Source: Pseudomonas sp. Irchel s3f7 (GTDB lineage Bacteria; Pseudomonadota; Gammaproteobacteria; Pseudomonadales; Pseudomonadaceae). Taken from it: a stretch of 64,000 nt of DNA. Under the pieces are notes generated by a model. It was not told the DNA's origin and did no database searches. It saw nothing but the letters and a program-made list of their open reading frames with translations. How positions within the stretch are numbered: the first letter of the stretch is position 1; the number at the start of each line of letters is the position of its first letter. The stretch covers positions 62,001 through 126,000 of the forward strand of contig NZ_FYDO01000001.1 in NCBI RefSeq assembly GCF_900187615.1, given 5' to 3'. Below, piece by piece: positions 1 through 9,729 of this stretch. A program made the translations under genes and the position numbers.

Positions 1-1
1 C

Positions 2-550
2 TCCTACACTCGCCAGACTGAAATGAAAGGTTTGGGCCACGCGATCCTGACCGGTCGCCCACTGATCGGCGACGAGCCGTTCGCCGTGGTGTTGGCGGAT
101 GACCTGTGCGTCAACCTGGAAGGTGACGGCGTACTGAAGCAGATGGTCAAGCTGTACAAGCAGTATCGCTGCACGATCGTCGCGATCATGGAAGTAGATC
201 CGCAAGAAACCAGCAAGTACGGTGTGATTGCCGGCGACCTGATTGGTGACGACCTGTACCGCGTGCGCAACATGGTCGAGAAGCCAAAGCCGGAAGATGC
301 CCCGTCGAACCTGGCGATCATCGGTCGTTACATCATGACGCCGGACATCTTCAGCCTGATCGAACAAACCGAGCCAGGCAAAGGTGGCGAGATCCAGATC
401 ACTGACGCCCTGATGAAACAGGCGCAGGATGGTTGCGTGATTGCCTACAAGTTCAAGGGCAAGCGTTTCGACTGCGGCGGCGCCGAAGGCTACATCGACG
501 CGACCAACTTCTGCTTCGAGAACTTCTACAAGACAGGCAAGGCTTACTGA
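2..550 (+). CDS. galU: UTP--glucose-1-phosphate uridylyltransferase, 3' part
   Basis: The frame is open at the left edge of the window, so the N-terminal third is missing. GalU makes UDP-glucose from UTP and glucose-1-phosphate for exopolysaccharide, LPS and trehalose synthesis in the cytosol. The visible part begins in the conserved stretch QTEMKGLGHAIL and carries LADDLC, VEKPKPEDAPSNLAIIGRY and GGEIQITDAL, all typical of bacterial GalU. The C-terminus (FENFYKTGKAY) looks intact. A strong intrinsic terminator follows about 70 bp after the stop, so this gene ends its transcription unit. Confidence 0.95.
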   Translation, partial: SYTRQTEMKGLGHAILTGRPLIGDEPFAVVLADDLCVNLEGDGVLKQMVKLYKQYRCTIVAIMEVDPQETSKYGVIAGDLIGDDLYRVRNMVEKPKPEDAPSNLAIIGRYIMTPDIFSLIEQTEPGKGGEIQITDALMKQAQDGCVIAYKFKGKRFDCGGAEGYIDATNFCFENFYKTGKAY

Positions 551-619
551 TAGCGCCTTGGTTGCTTGTACTGAAAAAATAAACTCACGCTGTGTAAAAC
601 ATAGGTGATACTAAGAAAA

Positions 620-647
620 CGTCCCGACTTGTTCGGGGCGTTTTTTT
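620..647 (+). terminator. Intrinsic terminator after galU
   Basis: An 8-bp stem (CGTCCCGA / TCGGGGCG, one G-T pair) with a 5-nt loop is followed directly by seven T. Confidence 0.85.
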
Positions 648-983
648 GCGCATCGAAAAAAACCTTTCAAATATTGATGTCACCCATTGCGCGAGACTAA
701 TAGCTAACGCGTTTAAAATGCTGGCAGTAAGTTATTTGTTTTGCTGGGCGCGTGTGTTCGCAAAAAAATGGTTGGCGTAATTTTATTAAGGTGTTTTTTG
801 TTGTTTGTCTCCTGTTGTCTGAAGGCTTTTTCATACATTTTGCATGTGTCTATGTCCATTTGTAACGTGGATATAATATGAAATGATTTACCTATTGAAT
901 TGCAGTGTGCCGAAGTTTTAGAAATAAATTGTTTCCTGAATGATAATTTATTTCTCCGTCGCTGGTGACGGTTCGAGGTGTAC
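648..983. other. AT-rich intergenic stretch
   Basis: No convincing gene is present. The stretch is visibly richer in A+T (many T and A runs) than anything else in the first 20 kb and leads into a broken oxidoreductase gene. This suggests foreign DNA of the kind that MvaT/MvaU proteins usually silence. No tRNA or IS end was recognised. Confidence 0.5.
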
Positions 984-1433
984 ATGGAGTTCGACGTTAT
1001 TGTCGTGGGCGCAGGAGCAGTTGGTGGCTCAATTGCTTATGAGCTATCAACACGAGGTCTAAGCGTATGTCGCATAGGTGAGACGGATCGCAAAAATGCA
1101 GCGTCAAAAGCTGCGGGCGCGATGAATGGATGTTTCGGGGAGGTAACAAGCGGTCTGCTTTCGAGCGATTATGGTCGATTAAAACTAGATATGGACCGAC
1201 AAGCCCAGTTTCTATGGTCAAGTTGGGCGGAGCGCTTGGCAATTTCCTCAGGCGATTCTAGTTCGTTATTTACCGCTATCGGGACTCATGTGTTGCTCAA
1301 TTCCGCTGGCATGGATGAGATAGGCAGCGTTGACTACGACACCAAGGAAGTGCGTAGGAAAGGTTTCACGAGCGCAATGAAAATGCCTTGTGAATTTTTT
1401 GTGTGCAGTAAGGAGTTTTACCCATGGCATTAA
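984..1433 (+). pseudogene. FAD-dependent oxidoreductase, N-terminal fragment
   Basis: About 149 residues from ATG 984 (a GTG at 978 is also in frame). The start is a clear Rossmann FAD-binding motif, DVIVVGAGAVGGSIAYELS, followed by the AASKAAGAMNG region usual in DAO/glycine-oxidase-type flavoproteins. Such proteins run to 350-450 residues, but this frame stops after about 150 and its last 30 residues do not look like the family. The stop overlaps the start of the MFS gene by 10 bp, and the Shine-Dalgarno of that gene lies inside this fragment. It is most likely a deletion remnant. A short functional protein cannot be excluded but would lack the substrate domain. Confidence 0.65.
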
Positions 1434-2953
1434 TAAGTGAGCCGACACTCTGCGGAGCGAGATCAAAGCGTTGGTTAGGCCTAAGCGTGCTGATGCTGCC
1501 TGTACTCCTGGTGACAGTTGACAATACGGTGCTTGGATTCGCGTTGCCAAAAATTGCCGAGGCTCTGGGGCCGAGCGCTAGCCAGCAGTTGTGGATGATC
1601 GATGCTTATTCGCTGGTACTGGCGGGGTTGCTGGTGTCGATGGGTAGTCTGGGAGATCGAGTCGGTCATCGTAAGTTGTTGCTGGCAGGGTCATTGGGTT
1701 TTGCGATTGTGTCGGTGCTAACCGCGTATTCCGATACCTCAACGCAACTGATTGCCGGGCGAGCTTGTATGGGCGTTTTCGGTGCAATGCTGATGCCCTC
1801 AACGTTGGCCTTGATACGTTCGGTGTTCGAGGACCGAGAAGAACGCAGACTGGCAGTCGCGATCTGGGCAACGACGTTGACGGTTGGCTCGGCACTCGGT
1901 CCTTTGGTGGGCGGTGTGTTGCTGGAGTTCTTCAGTTGGGGGGCGATTTTCCTGTTGGCGGTGCCCGTGTTGGTGCCGCTGCTGATACTGGGCCCAATGT
2001 TGTTGCCCGAATCTGAGCGAGACGCTTCAGGACCACTGGATCCGCTTAGTATCGTGCAATCGATGGTTGCCCTTGGTGCCATCGTTTATGGCATTAAACA
2101 CAGCGCGAGTAATGGTATCGACTGGATGACGCTGACAGCGTTAGCAGTAGGCGTAGTTGCGGGCTGGATGTTTGTGCGTCGACAGTTATGTTTGCCAGTG
2201 CCGCTGATGGACCTGACTTTGTTCCGCAGTGGCACCTTTAGCGGCTCTGTCGCGATCAATTTGATGAGCCTCGCGTTTCTCGTCGGCTTCGTATTCTTTA
2301 CCACTCAGTTTCTGCAGATCGTTCTTCAGATGTCGCCCTTGAGTGCTAGCCTCGCGTTGATTCCTGGTCAGGTCATGGCGATTGTAGTGGGGATGGCGGT
2401 CGTGCCTGTCGCACAGCGATTACAGGTGCATGTGCTGATACCGATTTTGATGGCGTTTGCTGGAGCGGCGTTTTTGCTGGTCGCCAGTATGGGCAGTAGC
2501 CTGACCGTTTTAGTGGTGGCTTTTGCCTTGCTGAACATTGGCGTGGGCGCGATCGCGACGGTATCCAATGATGTGATTTTGTCATCCGCACCAACAGCAA
2601 AGGCGGGCGCCGCGTCTGCCATTAGCGAAACGGCCTATGAAGTGGGTGTGGTTTTGGGGACGACAGTGCTCGGCGGTGTCGTTACGGCCTACTATCGCGG
2701 CGCATTGCAGCTTCCGGGGATTCTGAGCGAAGAGCAGATGATGCTGGCGAGTGAGACGCTGTCTGGCGCCTATCATGTGGCGGCAGGTTTGTCGGGTGAT
2801 CAAGCAAGGGAATTGATGGCGCAGGCGGGAAGGGCATTCGAAGGTGGGATCGGTTTGGTTTCGTGGGTGACGTTCGGCTTGGCGCTCACGGCGATTTTGA
2901 TGGCTTGGCGCACTCTGCGGCCATCGAAAACGCAATCTGCAGAGGGGCATTGA
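1424..2953 (+). CDS. MFS multidrug exporter, 14-TM DHA2 (QacA/SmvA) family
   Basis: 509 aa with many hydrophobic segments, consistent with the 14-helix DHA2 drug:H+ antiporters of the inner membrane. The N-terminal motif D1 ([17 protein letters not shown]), motif A ([17 protein letters not shown]) and the motif C-like [14 protein letters not shown] are present. A good Shine-Dalgarno (TAAGGAG, 8 nt spacing) supports the ATG at 1424. It overlaps the end of the broken oxidoreductase and was probably co-transcribed with it. Third-position GC appears lower than in gor next door, so the pair may be imported. The substrate is unknown: a disinfectant, a dye, or a metabolite made by a lost pathway. 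Confidence 0.88.
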   Translation: MALISEPTLCGARSKRWLGLSVLMLPVLLVTVDNTVLGFALPKIAEALGPSASQQLWMIDAYSLVLAGLLVSMGSLGDRVGHRKLLLAGSLGFAIVSVLTAYSDTSTQLIAGRACMGVFGAMLMPSTLALIRSVFEDREERRLAVAIWATTLTVGSALGPLVGGVLLEFFSWGAIFLLAVPVLVPLLILGPMLLPESERDASGPLDPLSIVQSMVALGAIVYGIKHSASNGIDWMTLTALAVGVVAGWMFVRRQLCLPVPLMDLTLFRSGTFSGSVAINLMSLAFLVGFVFFTTQFLQIVLQMSPLSASLALIPGQVMAIVVGMAVVPVAQRLQVHVLIPILMAFAGAAFLLVASMGSSLTVLVVAFALLNIGVGAIATVSNDVILSSAPTAKAGAASAISETAYEVGVVLGTTVLGGVVTAYYRGALQLPGILSEEQMMLASETLSGAYHVAAGLSGDQARELMAQAGRAFEGGIGLVSWVTFGLALTAILMAWRTLRPSKTQSAEGH

Positions 2954-3044
2954 TCGAAAACGAAGATTGGGCTGCGCATTTCAGCACAATGCTTGCTCCG
3001 CGGGCGTCCGCAGGTATGCTGGTCACCTGCCAAGGAGATTGAAA

Positions 3045-4403
3045 ATGGCCTACGATTTTGACCTTTATGTGATTGGTGCCGGTTCCGGCGGTGTGCGGGC
3101 GGCGCGGTTTGCGGCCGGGTTTGGCGCGAAAGTGGCCGTGGCGGAAAGCCGTTACCTGGGCGGTACCTGTGTGAACGTCGGCTGTGTGCCGAAGAAATTG
3201 CTGGTGTACGGCGCGCATTTCGCCGATGACTTCGAGCAGGCCTCGGGTTTTGGCTGGACGCTGGGCGAAGCGCAGTTCGACTGGCCGACGCTGATCGCCA
3301 ACAAGGACCGCGAGATCAATCGCCTCAACGGTATCTACCGCAACCTGCTGGTCAACAGTGGCGTGACCCTGCATGAGGGGCACGCGAAGATCGTCGATCC
3401 GCATCAGGTCGAGGTCAATGGCGAGCGCTTCACCGCGAAAAACATCCTGATCGCTACCGGCGGCTGGCCGCAGATTCCGGAGATTCCGGGGCATGAGCAT
3501 GCGATCAGTTCCAACCAGGCGTTCTTCCTCAAAGAACTGCCCAAGCGAGTTCTCGTTGTGGGTGGTGGTTACATCGCCGTCGAGTTTGCCGGGATTTTCC
3601 ATGGCTTCGGCGCGCAAACCACGCTGCTTTATCGCGGTGAGATGTTCCTGCGCGGTTTTGACGGTTCGGTGCGCAAGCATTTGCAGGAAGAGCTGACCAA
3701 GCGCGGCATGGACCTGCAGTTCAATGCGGACATCGAGCGCATCGACAAGCAGGCTGACGGCAGCCTGAAAGTCACGCTCAAGGATGGTCGCCAATTGGAA
3801 GCCGATTGCGTGTTTTACGCGACCGGTCGGCGTCCGATGCTGGACAATCTCGGGTTGGAAAACACCGGGGTCAAACTCGACAAGAAAGGCTTTGTCGAGG
3901 TCGATGATCTCTATCAGACTGCCGAGCCGTCGATCCTGGCCTTGGGCGATGTCATCGGTCGCGTGCAACTGACGCCGGTGGCGCTGGCCGAAGGCATGGC
4001 GGTTGCGCGACGCCTGTTCAAACCTGAGCAATATCGTCCCGTGGATTACAAGATGATCCCGACGGCGGTGTTCAGCTTGCCGAATATCGGCACCGTCGGT
4101 TTGACCGAAGAGGAGGCTCGCGAAGCTGGCCATGAGGTGCAGATTTTCGAGAGCCGTTTCCGCCCGATGAAGCTGACCCTGACTGAATGTCAGGAGCGCA
4201 CCTTGATGAAACTGGTGGTGGATGCCAAGACCGACAAGGTGCTGGGTTGCCACATGGTCGGTCCGGAGGCCGGGGAGATCGTTCAGGGCCTGGCGATTGC
4301 GTTGAAGGCGGGCGCGACCAAGCGCGACTTCGACGAGACCATCGGCGTGCACCCGACGGCCGCCGAAGAGTTCGTCACCATGCGTACGCCGGTCGCCGGT
4401 TAA
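3045..4403 (+). CDS. gor: Glutathione-disulfide reductase
   Basis: 452 aa. Reduces GSSG to GSH with NADPH in the cytosol. The FAD motif GAGSGG is at residues 11-16. The redox disulfide [13 protein letters not shown] gives C42 and C47. The NADPH Rossmann motif [13 protein letters not shown] is in the middle, and the C-terminal HPTAAEEF carries the catalytic His-Glu pair. The start was set at MAYDFD because AAGGAG lies 8 nt upstream; an in-frame upstream start at 2967 has no family similarity. The stop codon overlaps the stop of the convergent KfrA-like gene by 4 bp. Confidence 0.96.
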   Translation: MAYDFDLYVIGAGSGGVRAARFAAGFGAKVAVAESRYLGGTCVNVGCVPKKLLVYGAHFADDFEQASGFGWTLGEAQFDWPTLIANKDREINRLNGIYRNLLVNSGVTLHEGHAKIVDPHQVEVNGERFTAKNILIATGGWPQIPEIPGHEHAISSNQAFFLKELPKRVLVVGGGYIAVEFAGIFHGFGAQTTLLYRGEMFLRGFDGSVRKHLQEELTKRGMDLQFNADIERIDKQADGSLKVTLKDGRQLEADCVFYATGRRPMLDNLGLENTGVKLDKKGFVEVDDLYQTAEPSILALGDVIGRVQLTPVALAEGMAVARRLFKPEQYRPVDYKMIPTAVFSLPNIGTVGLTEEEAREAGHEVQIFESRFRPMKLTLTECQERTLMKLVVDAKTDKVLGCHMVGPEAGEIVQGLAIALKAGATKRDFDETIGVHPTAAEEFVTMRTPVAG

Positions 4404-5410
4404 TCGTCTTTGGCTGCGTCTGGCGCCGTCGCAACGACGGCCGCCAGACGCACGCTTTCCTCCAGGTCTGCCTGGGCTTTGGTCAATTCAAATTCCAATG
4501 ATTTGTTGATCTGCGACTGCTCATCGACATTCTGTTTGAGCGCCTGACTTTCCAGCAGGGCGATGCGCAAGCGTTCCTGGAGGAGGGTGCGCTCGCTGTC
4601 TACGCGGGTTGTCTGCTCCAGCAGTTGATCCTGACGGGTATTGCTTTGCTTTAGCTGCTCCTGCATCAGGCTCAGCTCTCGCAGCGTGCCGCGGTTTTCA
4701 GTCAACAAGCGCTCGTTGTCACGGTGCAGCTGGGTGATTTCGTCCTGGCGGACGAGCGCGCTCTGCTGCGCCTGACGCAATTCCATCTGTAGCTGTTGCA
4801 CCTGGCCTTCGTGGCGGCTCAGCTCCTGCTCACGCTGCTCCTTGACCGCGTTGCGATAGTGCTCCAGCGCCTCGCGGGCATGCAGGTGTTTCTCTTCAAG
4901 GGAGCGGATCTGCTCGTCCTTGTCTTGCAGGCGCAACTCGAAATCGGTCAGGGCCTGGTTCAGGCCGGCGTTGCGCGATTGCTCCGATTGCAGCAGGGCG
5001 CGGGTTTCTTGCAGGGCTTCGGATTCCTGGGTCAGTGCCAGGCTTTGAAATTCGTATTGTTGCTGCAGCTCAGTGTTGTTGTCTTTTGCTTCGGCCAACT
5101 GGGTTTCCAGGTCTTTGCGCTGTTGCTCGAACTGCTCGCGGGCCTGATCGATAGGCTCTTGCGCCTGCTCCTTGAGCCGTTGCGCCAGTCGCGCGACCAA
5201 TGCCAGCAGCTCATCGTCAATCGGCGCTGACGGTTCTTCAGTGATTTCGACTCGGTCATCCAGCTCTTTGAGATAGCGATGGATCGTGGTTTTCGACCCG
5301 GTATTGCCCATCTCGATCCGTACCGCATCAATGCTGGGGTTTTCACCACGAGCGAGGATTGCCAACCGGGCAGCCTGAACTACCGCTTTATTTACGCCGC
5401 CACGTGCCAT
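4400..5410 (-). CDS. KfrA-like N-terminal DNA-binding, coiled-coil protein
   Basis: 336 aa. Residues 1-60 resemble the KfrA_N domain ([20 protein letters not shown], then [13 protein letters not shown], a helix-turn-helix). Residues about 85-320 are an almost unbroken coiled coil rich in Q, E, L and R (for example [18 protein letters not shown]). KfrA of broad-host-range plasmids is a self-regulating DNA-binding protein with a long alpha-helical tail; this is a chromosomal relative. The upstream gap holds several TGGTA/TACCA half-sites that could be its operator. It faces away from a tyrosine recombinase gene, and the two may act as a module. The cellular role is unknown. Confidence 0.8.
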   Translation of the reverse strand: MARGGVNKAVVQAARLAILARGENPSIDAVRIEMGNTGSKTTIHRYLKELDDRVEITEEPSAPIDDELLALVARLAQRLKEQAQEPIDQAREQFEQQRKDLETQLAEAKDNNTELQQQYEFQSLALTQESEALQETRALLQSEQSRNAGLNQALTDFELRLQDKDEQIRSLEEKHLHAREALEHYRNAVKEQREQELSRHEGQVQQLQMELRQAQQSALVRQDEITQLHRDNERLLTENRGTLRELSLMQEQLKQSNTRQDQLLEQTTRVDSERTLLQERLRIALLESQALKQNVDEQSQINKSLEFELTKAQADLEESVRLAAVVATAPDAAKDD

Positions 5411-5434
5411 GAGATCTCCTACGATTTATAACTG

Positions 5435-5529
5435 TGGTACATACCATTTCAATACACATTGTACCATTCAAACTAAAAAGTTAAATACTGAATGTAATTA
5501 ACACGGGATATACTGGTATTACCCCGTGT
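5435..5529. promoter_or_regulatory. Candidate operator cluster between kfrA-like gene and integrase
   Basis: TGGTA at 5435-5439 and 5514-5518, and its complement TACCA at 5442-5446 and 5462-5466. The first pair makes the perfect palindrome TGGTAcaTACCA. A separate 7-bp inverted repeat, ACACGGG (5501-5507) / CCCGTGT (5523-5529), flanks the last half-site. No T-run follows, so it is not a terminator. It is suitably placed for autoregulation of the KfrA-like gene. Confidence 0.5.
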
Positions 5530-5579
5530 CATTCCTGATTTCGTGGGTTCAAGGCTTTACTCCAGTACACAACGCACTC

Positions 5580-5602
5580 TGTAGAAGCGAGCCTGCTCGC
5601 GA
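5580..5602. repeat. Single REP element
   Basis: TGTAGAAGCGAGCCTGCTCGCGA matches the recurrent Pseudomonas REP core seen many times in this window, here as a lone copy without an inverted partner. Confidence 0.75.
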
Positions 5603-5644
5603 AAAAACCGAGAGCGCCGCAGACCCAGGTGATGGTGTTTTTCA

Positions 5645-6580
5645 ATGAGCGATATCGAGCGTTACCTGCAAGCCGCGACACGCGACAACACCCGGCGCAG
5701 CTATCGGGCGGCCATCGAACACTTCGAGGGGGTGTGGGGCGGGTTTCTGCCGGCGACCAGCGATAGCGTGGCGCGTTATCTGGTCGCCCACGCCGGGGTG
5801 TTGTCGATCAACACCCTGAAGCTGCGCTTGTCGGCGTTGGCGCAGTGGCACAACAGCCAGGGCTTTGCCGATCCGACCAAAGCGCCGGTGGTGCGCAAGG
5901 TGTTCAAGGGCATTCGGGCGCTGCACCCGGCCCAGGAGAAACAGGCCGAGCCTTTGCAGCTTCAGCATCTGGAACAAGTGGTGGCCTGGCTGGCGCAGGA
6001 AGCGCAAATCGCGAAAGCCGAAAATGACCGTCCTGCGCTGTTGCGCGCCAAGCGGGACACCGCATTGATCCTGCTGGGGTTCTGGCGCGGCTTTCGCAGT
6101 GACGAGTTGTGCCGGCTTCAGATCGAACACGTGCAAGCCAGCACCGCTGTCGGCATCACGCTGTACCTGCCGCGCAGCAAGAGTGATCGCGAGAACCTCG
6201 GCAAAACCTATCAAACCCCGGCATTACAGCGACTGTGCCCGGTGCAGGCCTATATCGACTGGATCACTGAAGCGGCGCTGGTACGCGGGCCGGTTTTCCG
6301 CGGCATCGACCGCTGGGGCCATTTGAACGAAGAGGGCCTGCACGCCAACAGCGTGATTCCATTGTTGCGTCAGGCGTTGGAGCGCGCAGGCATCGCCGCC
6401 GAGCATTACACCAGCCACTCGCTGCGCCGTGGTTTCGCGACGTGGGCGCATCAAAGTGGATGGGACTTGAAGTCGCTGATGAGCTACGTGGGCTGGAAGG
6501 ACATGAAGTCCGCCATGCGCTACATCGAGACCAGCCCGTTTCTGGGCATGACGCGACTCGAAAAACCTGTCGCACCGTAA
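5645..6580 (+). CDS. Tyrosine recombinase / site-specific integrase
   Basis: 311 aa. The N-terminal core-binding (SAM-like) domain covers about residues 1-105 and the catalytic domain about 110-300. The catalytic set is visible: R151 (GFRSDEL), a lysine near 179 (RSKSD), H258-x-x-R261 (SHSLRRG), W284 (GWKD) in the second His/Trp position, and Y293 (MRYIE). It should cut and join DNA through a phosphotyrosine. No other mobile-element gene, excisionase or att-like repeat was found next to it, so it is an orphan recombinase paired with the KfrA-like gene. XerC/D roles are unlikely given the divergent sequence. Confidence 0.88.
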   Translation: MSDIERYLQAATRDNTRRSYRAAIEHFEGVWGGFLPATSDSVARYLVAHAGVLSINTLKLRLSALAQWHNSQGFADPTKAPVVRKVFKGIRALHPAQEKQAEPLQLQHLEQVVAWLAQEAQIAKAENDRPALLRAKRDTALILLGFWRGFRSDELCRLQIEHVQASTAVGITLYLPRSKSDRENLGKTYQTPALQRLCPVQAYIDWITEAALVRGPVFRGIDRWGHLNEEGLHANSVIPLLRQALERAGIAAEHYTSHSLRRGFATWAHQSGWDLKSLMSYVGWKDMKSAMRYIETSPFLGMTRLEKPVAP

Positions 6581-6718
6581 ATTCAGTTTTCTTCTATTAA
6601 TAAGGTTGGCTAATAGCCAAAGCCAATCAGCAGCATCAGGTTTGCCAATGAGCTATCGAGCGATTGGATAGGTAAAGTTCTTTCCATCAACTTCTTAACC
6701 CCTGACGGAGAGTCAACG

Positions 6719-7282
6719 ATGCCTATCATCAACAGCCAAGTTAAACCTTTCAAAGCTGACGCCTTCAAAAACGGCGACTTCGTAAAAGTCTCGGACGCTG
6801 ACCTGAAAGGCAAGTGGTCGGTCGTGTTCTTCTACCCAGCCGACTTCACCTTCGTTTGCCCAACCGAACTGGAAGACCTGGCTGACAACTACGACGCGTT
6901 CCAGAAGCTGGGCGTCGAGATCTACAGCGTGTCCACCGACACTCACTTTGCCCACGCTGCCTGGCACAACACTTCGCCAGCCATCGGCAAGATCCAGTAC
7001 ACCATGATCGGCGACCCGACCCACGCCATCTCCCGCAACTTCGACGTACTGATCGAAGAAGCTGGCCTGGCTGACCGTGGCACCTTCGTGATCAACCCTG
7101 AAGGCCAGATCAAGATCGTTGAACTGAACGATGGCGGCGTAGGCCGTGACGCTTCCGAGCTGCTGCGCAAGATCAAGGCTGCCCAGTACGTCGCTGCTCA
7201 CCCGGGCCAGGTTTGCCCAGCCAAGTGGAAAGAAGGCGAGGCCACTTTGGCTCCGTCCCTGGACCTGGTCGGCAAGATCTAA
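6719..7282 (+). CDS. ahpC: Alkyl hydroperoxide reductase subunit C (peroxiredoxin)
   Basis: 187 aa, the full length of the typical 2-Cys AhpC family. The peroxidatic Cys47 sits in [13 protein letters not shown] and the resolving Cys166 in GQVCPAKW. It reduces H2O2, organic peroxides and peroxynitrite in the cytosol and is re-reduced by AhpF, encoded just downstream. GGAGAG lies 7 nt before the ATG. The coding sequence uses mainly C-ending codons, as expected of a highly expressed gene. A terminator between ahpC and ahpF should give more AhpC than AhpF. Confidence 0.97.
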   Translation: MPIINSQVKPFKADAFKNGDFVKVSDADLKGKWSVVFFYPADFTFVCPTELEDLADNYDAFQKLGVEIYSVSTDTHFAHAAWHNTSPAIGKIQYTMIGDPTHAISRNFDVLIEEAGLADRGTFVINPEGQIKIVELNDGGVGRDASELLRKIKAAQYVAAHPGQVCPAKWKEGEATLAPSLDLVGKI

Positions 7283-7348
7283 GTCTGTGACGCGCTTCAT
7301 CAGGGCGGACATCCGCACCTTCTAAGCAAGCTGCACCGCCCAATAAAA

Positions 7349-7381
7349 ACGCCCGGGCGAGATTCGCTCGGGCGTTTTTTT
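7349..7381 (+). terminator. Intrinsic terminator between ahpC and ahpF
   Basis: A 12-bp stem, ACGCCCGGGCGA / TCGCTCGGGCGT (one G-T), with a 3-nt loop and seven T. It lies 28 bp before the ahpF start, so ahpF depends on read-through or its own promoter. Confidence 0.9.
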
Positions 7382-7409
7382 GTCTCAAGAATTCAAGGAA
7401 ATCGCCCGT

Positions 7410-8972
7410 ATGTTGGACACCAATCTTAAAACCCAGTTGAAATCGTACCTGGAACGGGTCACCCAGCCGATCGAGATCGTTGCTTCCCTCGACGACGGTG
7501 CGAAATCCCAGGAAATGCTCGAGCTGCTGAAAGACGTTGCCAGTCTTTCCACTCAAATTACGTTGCTCGATAACGGTGACGATGCACGCAAGCCATCGTT
7601 TTCGATCAACCGCCCGGGAGCCGACATCAGCCTGCGTTTCGCCGGCATCCCGATGGGCCACGAATTCACTTCGCTGGTGTTGGCGCTGCTGCAAGTCGGC
7701 GGCCACCCTTCGAAAGCCAGCGCTGAAGTGATCGAACAGATTCGCTCGCTCAAAGGCGAGTTCACCTTCGAGACGTACTTCTCGCTGTCCTGCCAGAACT
7801 GCCCGGACGTGGTCCAGGCATTGAACTTGATGGCCGTGTTGAACCCGAACATCCGTCACGTCGCCATCGACGGTGCGTTGTTCCAGGCGGAAGTCGATGA
7901 GCGCCAGATCATGGCGGTCCCGAGCATCTACCTCAACGGTGTGAACTTCGGTCAGGGGCGCATGGGCCTGGAAGAAATCCTCGCCAAGATCGACACCAGC
8001 GGCATCGAACGCCAGGCCGAGAAGATCAGCGCCAAAGAAGCCTTTGATGTGCTGGTGGTCGGCGGTGGCCCGGCCGGTGCGTCGGCGGCGATCTACGCAG
8101 CGCGTAAAGGCATTCGTACCGGCGTCGCGGCTGAGCGTTTTGGTGGGCAGGTGCTGGACACCATGGCCATCGAAAACTTCATCTCCGTGCAGGAAACCGA
8201 GGGACCGAAACTGGCTGTCGCGCTTGAAGAACACGTCAAACAGTACGAAGTGGACATCATGAACCTGCAACGCGCAGACAAATTGATCACGGGCAAAGCA
8301 GGTGAATTGCACGAAGTTCACTTCGCCAGCGGCGCGAAGCTCAAGGCCAAAACCGTGATCCTCGCGACGGGTGCAAGGTGGCGTGAAATGAACGTCCCGG
8401 GCGAGCAGCAATACCGCAACAAGGGCGTGGCGTATTGCCCGCACTGCGACGGTCCGCTGTTCAAAGGCAAGCGCGTGGCGGTGATCGGCGGCGGCAACTC
8501 CGGCGTCGAAGCGGCTATCGACCTGGCCGGTATCGTGTCCCATGTCACGCTGCTGGAGTTCGACGTGCAGTTGCGCGCCGATGCCGTGTTGCAGCGCAAG
8601 TTGCACAGTTTGCCGAACGTCACCGTGATCACCCATGCGCAAACCACTGAAGTGACCGGCGACGGTCAGAAGGTCAACGGTTTGCGCTACAAGGATCGCC
8701 AGACGGACGAACTGCGCACCGTGGAACTGGAAGGGATCTTCGTGCAGATCGGTTTGCTGCCAAATACCGATTGGCTCAAAGGCACCATCGAGTTGTCGCC
8801 GCGTGGCGAGATCATTGTCGATGCGCGTGGTGAAACGTCGGTGCCGGGCGTGTTCGCTGCCGGTGACGTGACGACCGTGCCGTACAAGCAGATCGTGATC
8901 GCGGTGGGTGAGGGTGCCAAGGCTTCGCTCAGTGCTTTTGACCACTTGATCCGCACTTCCGCCCCGGCATGA
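7410..8972 (+). CDS. ahpF: Alkyl hydroperoxide reductase subunit F
   Basis: 520 aa, equal in length to E. coli AhpF. The N-terminal double thioredoxin-fold domain carries the redox pair in [11 protein letters not shown]. An FAD domain follows ([16 protein letters not shown]), then the thioredoxin-reductase-type disulfide in YCPHCDGPL and the NAD(P)H motif [14 protein letters not shown]. It passes electrons from NADH to AhpC. The start MLDTNLK fits the family; an in-frame upstream start at 7380 would lie inside the terminator T-run and is rejected. A weak AAGGA lies about 10 nt upstream. Confidence 0.96.
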   Translation: MLDTNLKTQLKSYLERVTQPIEIVASLDDGAKSQEMLELLKDVASLSTQITLLDNGDDARKPSFSINRPGADISLRFAGIPMGHEFTSLVLALLQVGGHPSKASAEVIEQIRSLKGEFTFETYFSLSCQNCPDVVQALNLMAVLNPNIRHVAIDGALFQAEVDERQIMAVPSIYLNGVNFGQGRMGLEEILAKIDTSGIERQAEKISAKEAFDVLVVGGGPAGASAAIYAARKGIRTGVAAERFGGQVLDTMAIENFISVQETEGPKLAVALEEHVKQYEVDIMNLQRADKLITGKAGELHEVHFASGAKLKAKTVILATGARWREMNVPGEQQYRNKGVAYCPHCDGPLFKGKRVAVIGGGNSGVEAAIDLAGIVSHVTLLEFDVQLRADAVLQRKLHSLPNVTVITHAQTTEVTGDGQKVNGLRYKDRQTDELRTVELEGIFVQIGLLPNTDWLKGTIELSPRGEIIVDARGETSVPGVFAAGDVTTVPYKQIVIAVGEGAKASLSAFDHLIRTSAPA

Positions 8973-8993
8973 ACCCTGGCGCTGAAAACACAA

Positions 8994-9022
8994 AACCCCA
9001 TGAGTGATCATGGGGTTTTTTT
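8994..9022. terminator. Bidirectional terminator between ahpF and gloA
   Basis: A 10-bp perfect stem, AACCCCATGA / TCATGGGGTT, with a 4-nt loop, an A-run on the left and seven T on the right. It serves ahpF and possibly the convergent gloA. Confidence 0.88.
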
Positions 9023-9030
9023 GTGTTGAT

Positions 9031-9053
9031 AAAGATCGCAGGCTGCGATCTTT
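9031..9053. repeat. Short palindrome of the 'GATCGCA' repeat family
   Basis: AAAGATCGCA, GGC, TGCGATCTTT is a perfect 10-bp inverted repeat, followed by T on either strand. It is the core of a repeat seen again near 51.47 and 55.4 kb. Read from the minus strand it could terminate gloA. Confidence 0.65.
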
Positions 9054-9063
9054 TGACGTTAAT

Positions 9064-9585
9064 TTACAGCGGCGTTGGCTGAATGATCTCGACCCAATAG
9101 GCATCCGGATCCTTGATGAACGCCAGGCTCTTCATGCGGCCGTCACTCAGGCGCTTCTGGAAATCGCAGCCCAGTGCTTCAAAACGTTCGCACGCGGCGA
9201 CGATGTCCGGCACCGAGATGCAGATGTGGCCGAAACCGCGCGGATCGGTATTGCCGTTGTGGTAGGCAAAGTCCGGATCGTTTTCGGTGCCGTGGTTGTG
9301 GGTCAACTCGAGGATGCCCGGGATCGACTTCATCCACTGGGTGCGCGCAGCAGCATCGGCCGGGATCTGGTTTTTATCGACCAGCGCCAGGAAGTACAGG
9401 CTGAACTCGGCTTCCGGGAAGTCACGCTTCTCTACCAGCGTAAAGCCCAGCACGCGGGTGTAGAAATCCAGGGACTTGGTGATGTCCTTGACCCGCAGCA
9501 TGGTGTGATTGAAGACAAAATTCTGGGTGGCGGTGTCTGGCTGGGCGGTGACACCCGGGAAGCTGTTCAATTCGTGCAGGCTCAT
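9064..9585 (-). CDS. gloA: Lactoylglutathione lyase (glyoxalase I)
   Basis: 173 aa. Converts the methylglyoxal-glutathione hemithioacetal to S-lactoylglutathione, using the glutathione kept reduced by Gor. Single-domain VOC fold with the signatures NHTMLRVKDITKSLDFYTRVLG, LELTHNHGTE and GFGHICISVPD. The metal-binding His and Glu residues lie in these blocks. The N-terminus (MSLHELNSFPGVTAQPDTAT) matches the longer pseudomonad/eukaryote-like glyoxalase I class. GGAGG precedes the ATG. Confidence 0.94.
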   Translation of the reverse strand: MSLHELNSFPGVTAQPDTATQNFVFNHTMLRVKDITKSLDFYTRVLGFTLVEKRDFPEAEFSLYFLALVDKNQIPADAAARTQWMKSIPGILELTHNHGTENDPDFAYHNGNTDPRGFGHICISVPDIVAACERFEALGCDFQKRLSDGRMKSLAFIKDPDAYWVEIIQPTPL

Positions 9586-9729
9586 GGGCCCTCCGGAAAA
9601 TATGTGGGCTAACGAATGGCGACAATGATACGCAAGGGCTCTGACATCGCCAAACCCAAACAGTCGGCTATTGCCTGACAGCCGGCCTGGGCCCAGACTT
9701 TGCGGATTAAATTCTGGGTGCTCATTGCA

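Noticed and set aside
6594..6671. OxyR-like CTAT/ATAG motifs before ahpC (CTATC at 6653, GATAG at 6667)
   Set aside because: Spacing between the half-sites does not match the ATAG-N7-CTAT array, so OxyR control is expected from biology but not shown here.
7173..9104. 643-codon open frame antisense to ahpF
   Set aside because: Low-complexity His/Arg/Asp-rich translation typical of the opposite strand of a high-GC gene; the plus strand encodes an unmistakable AhpF.
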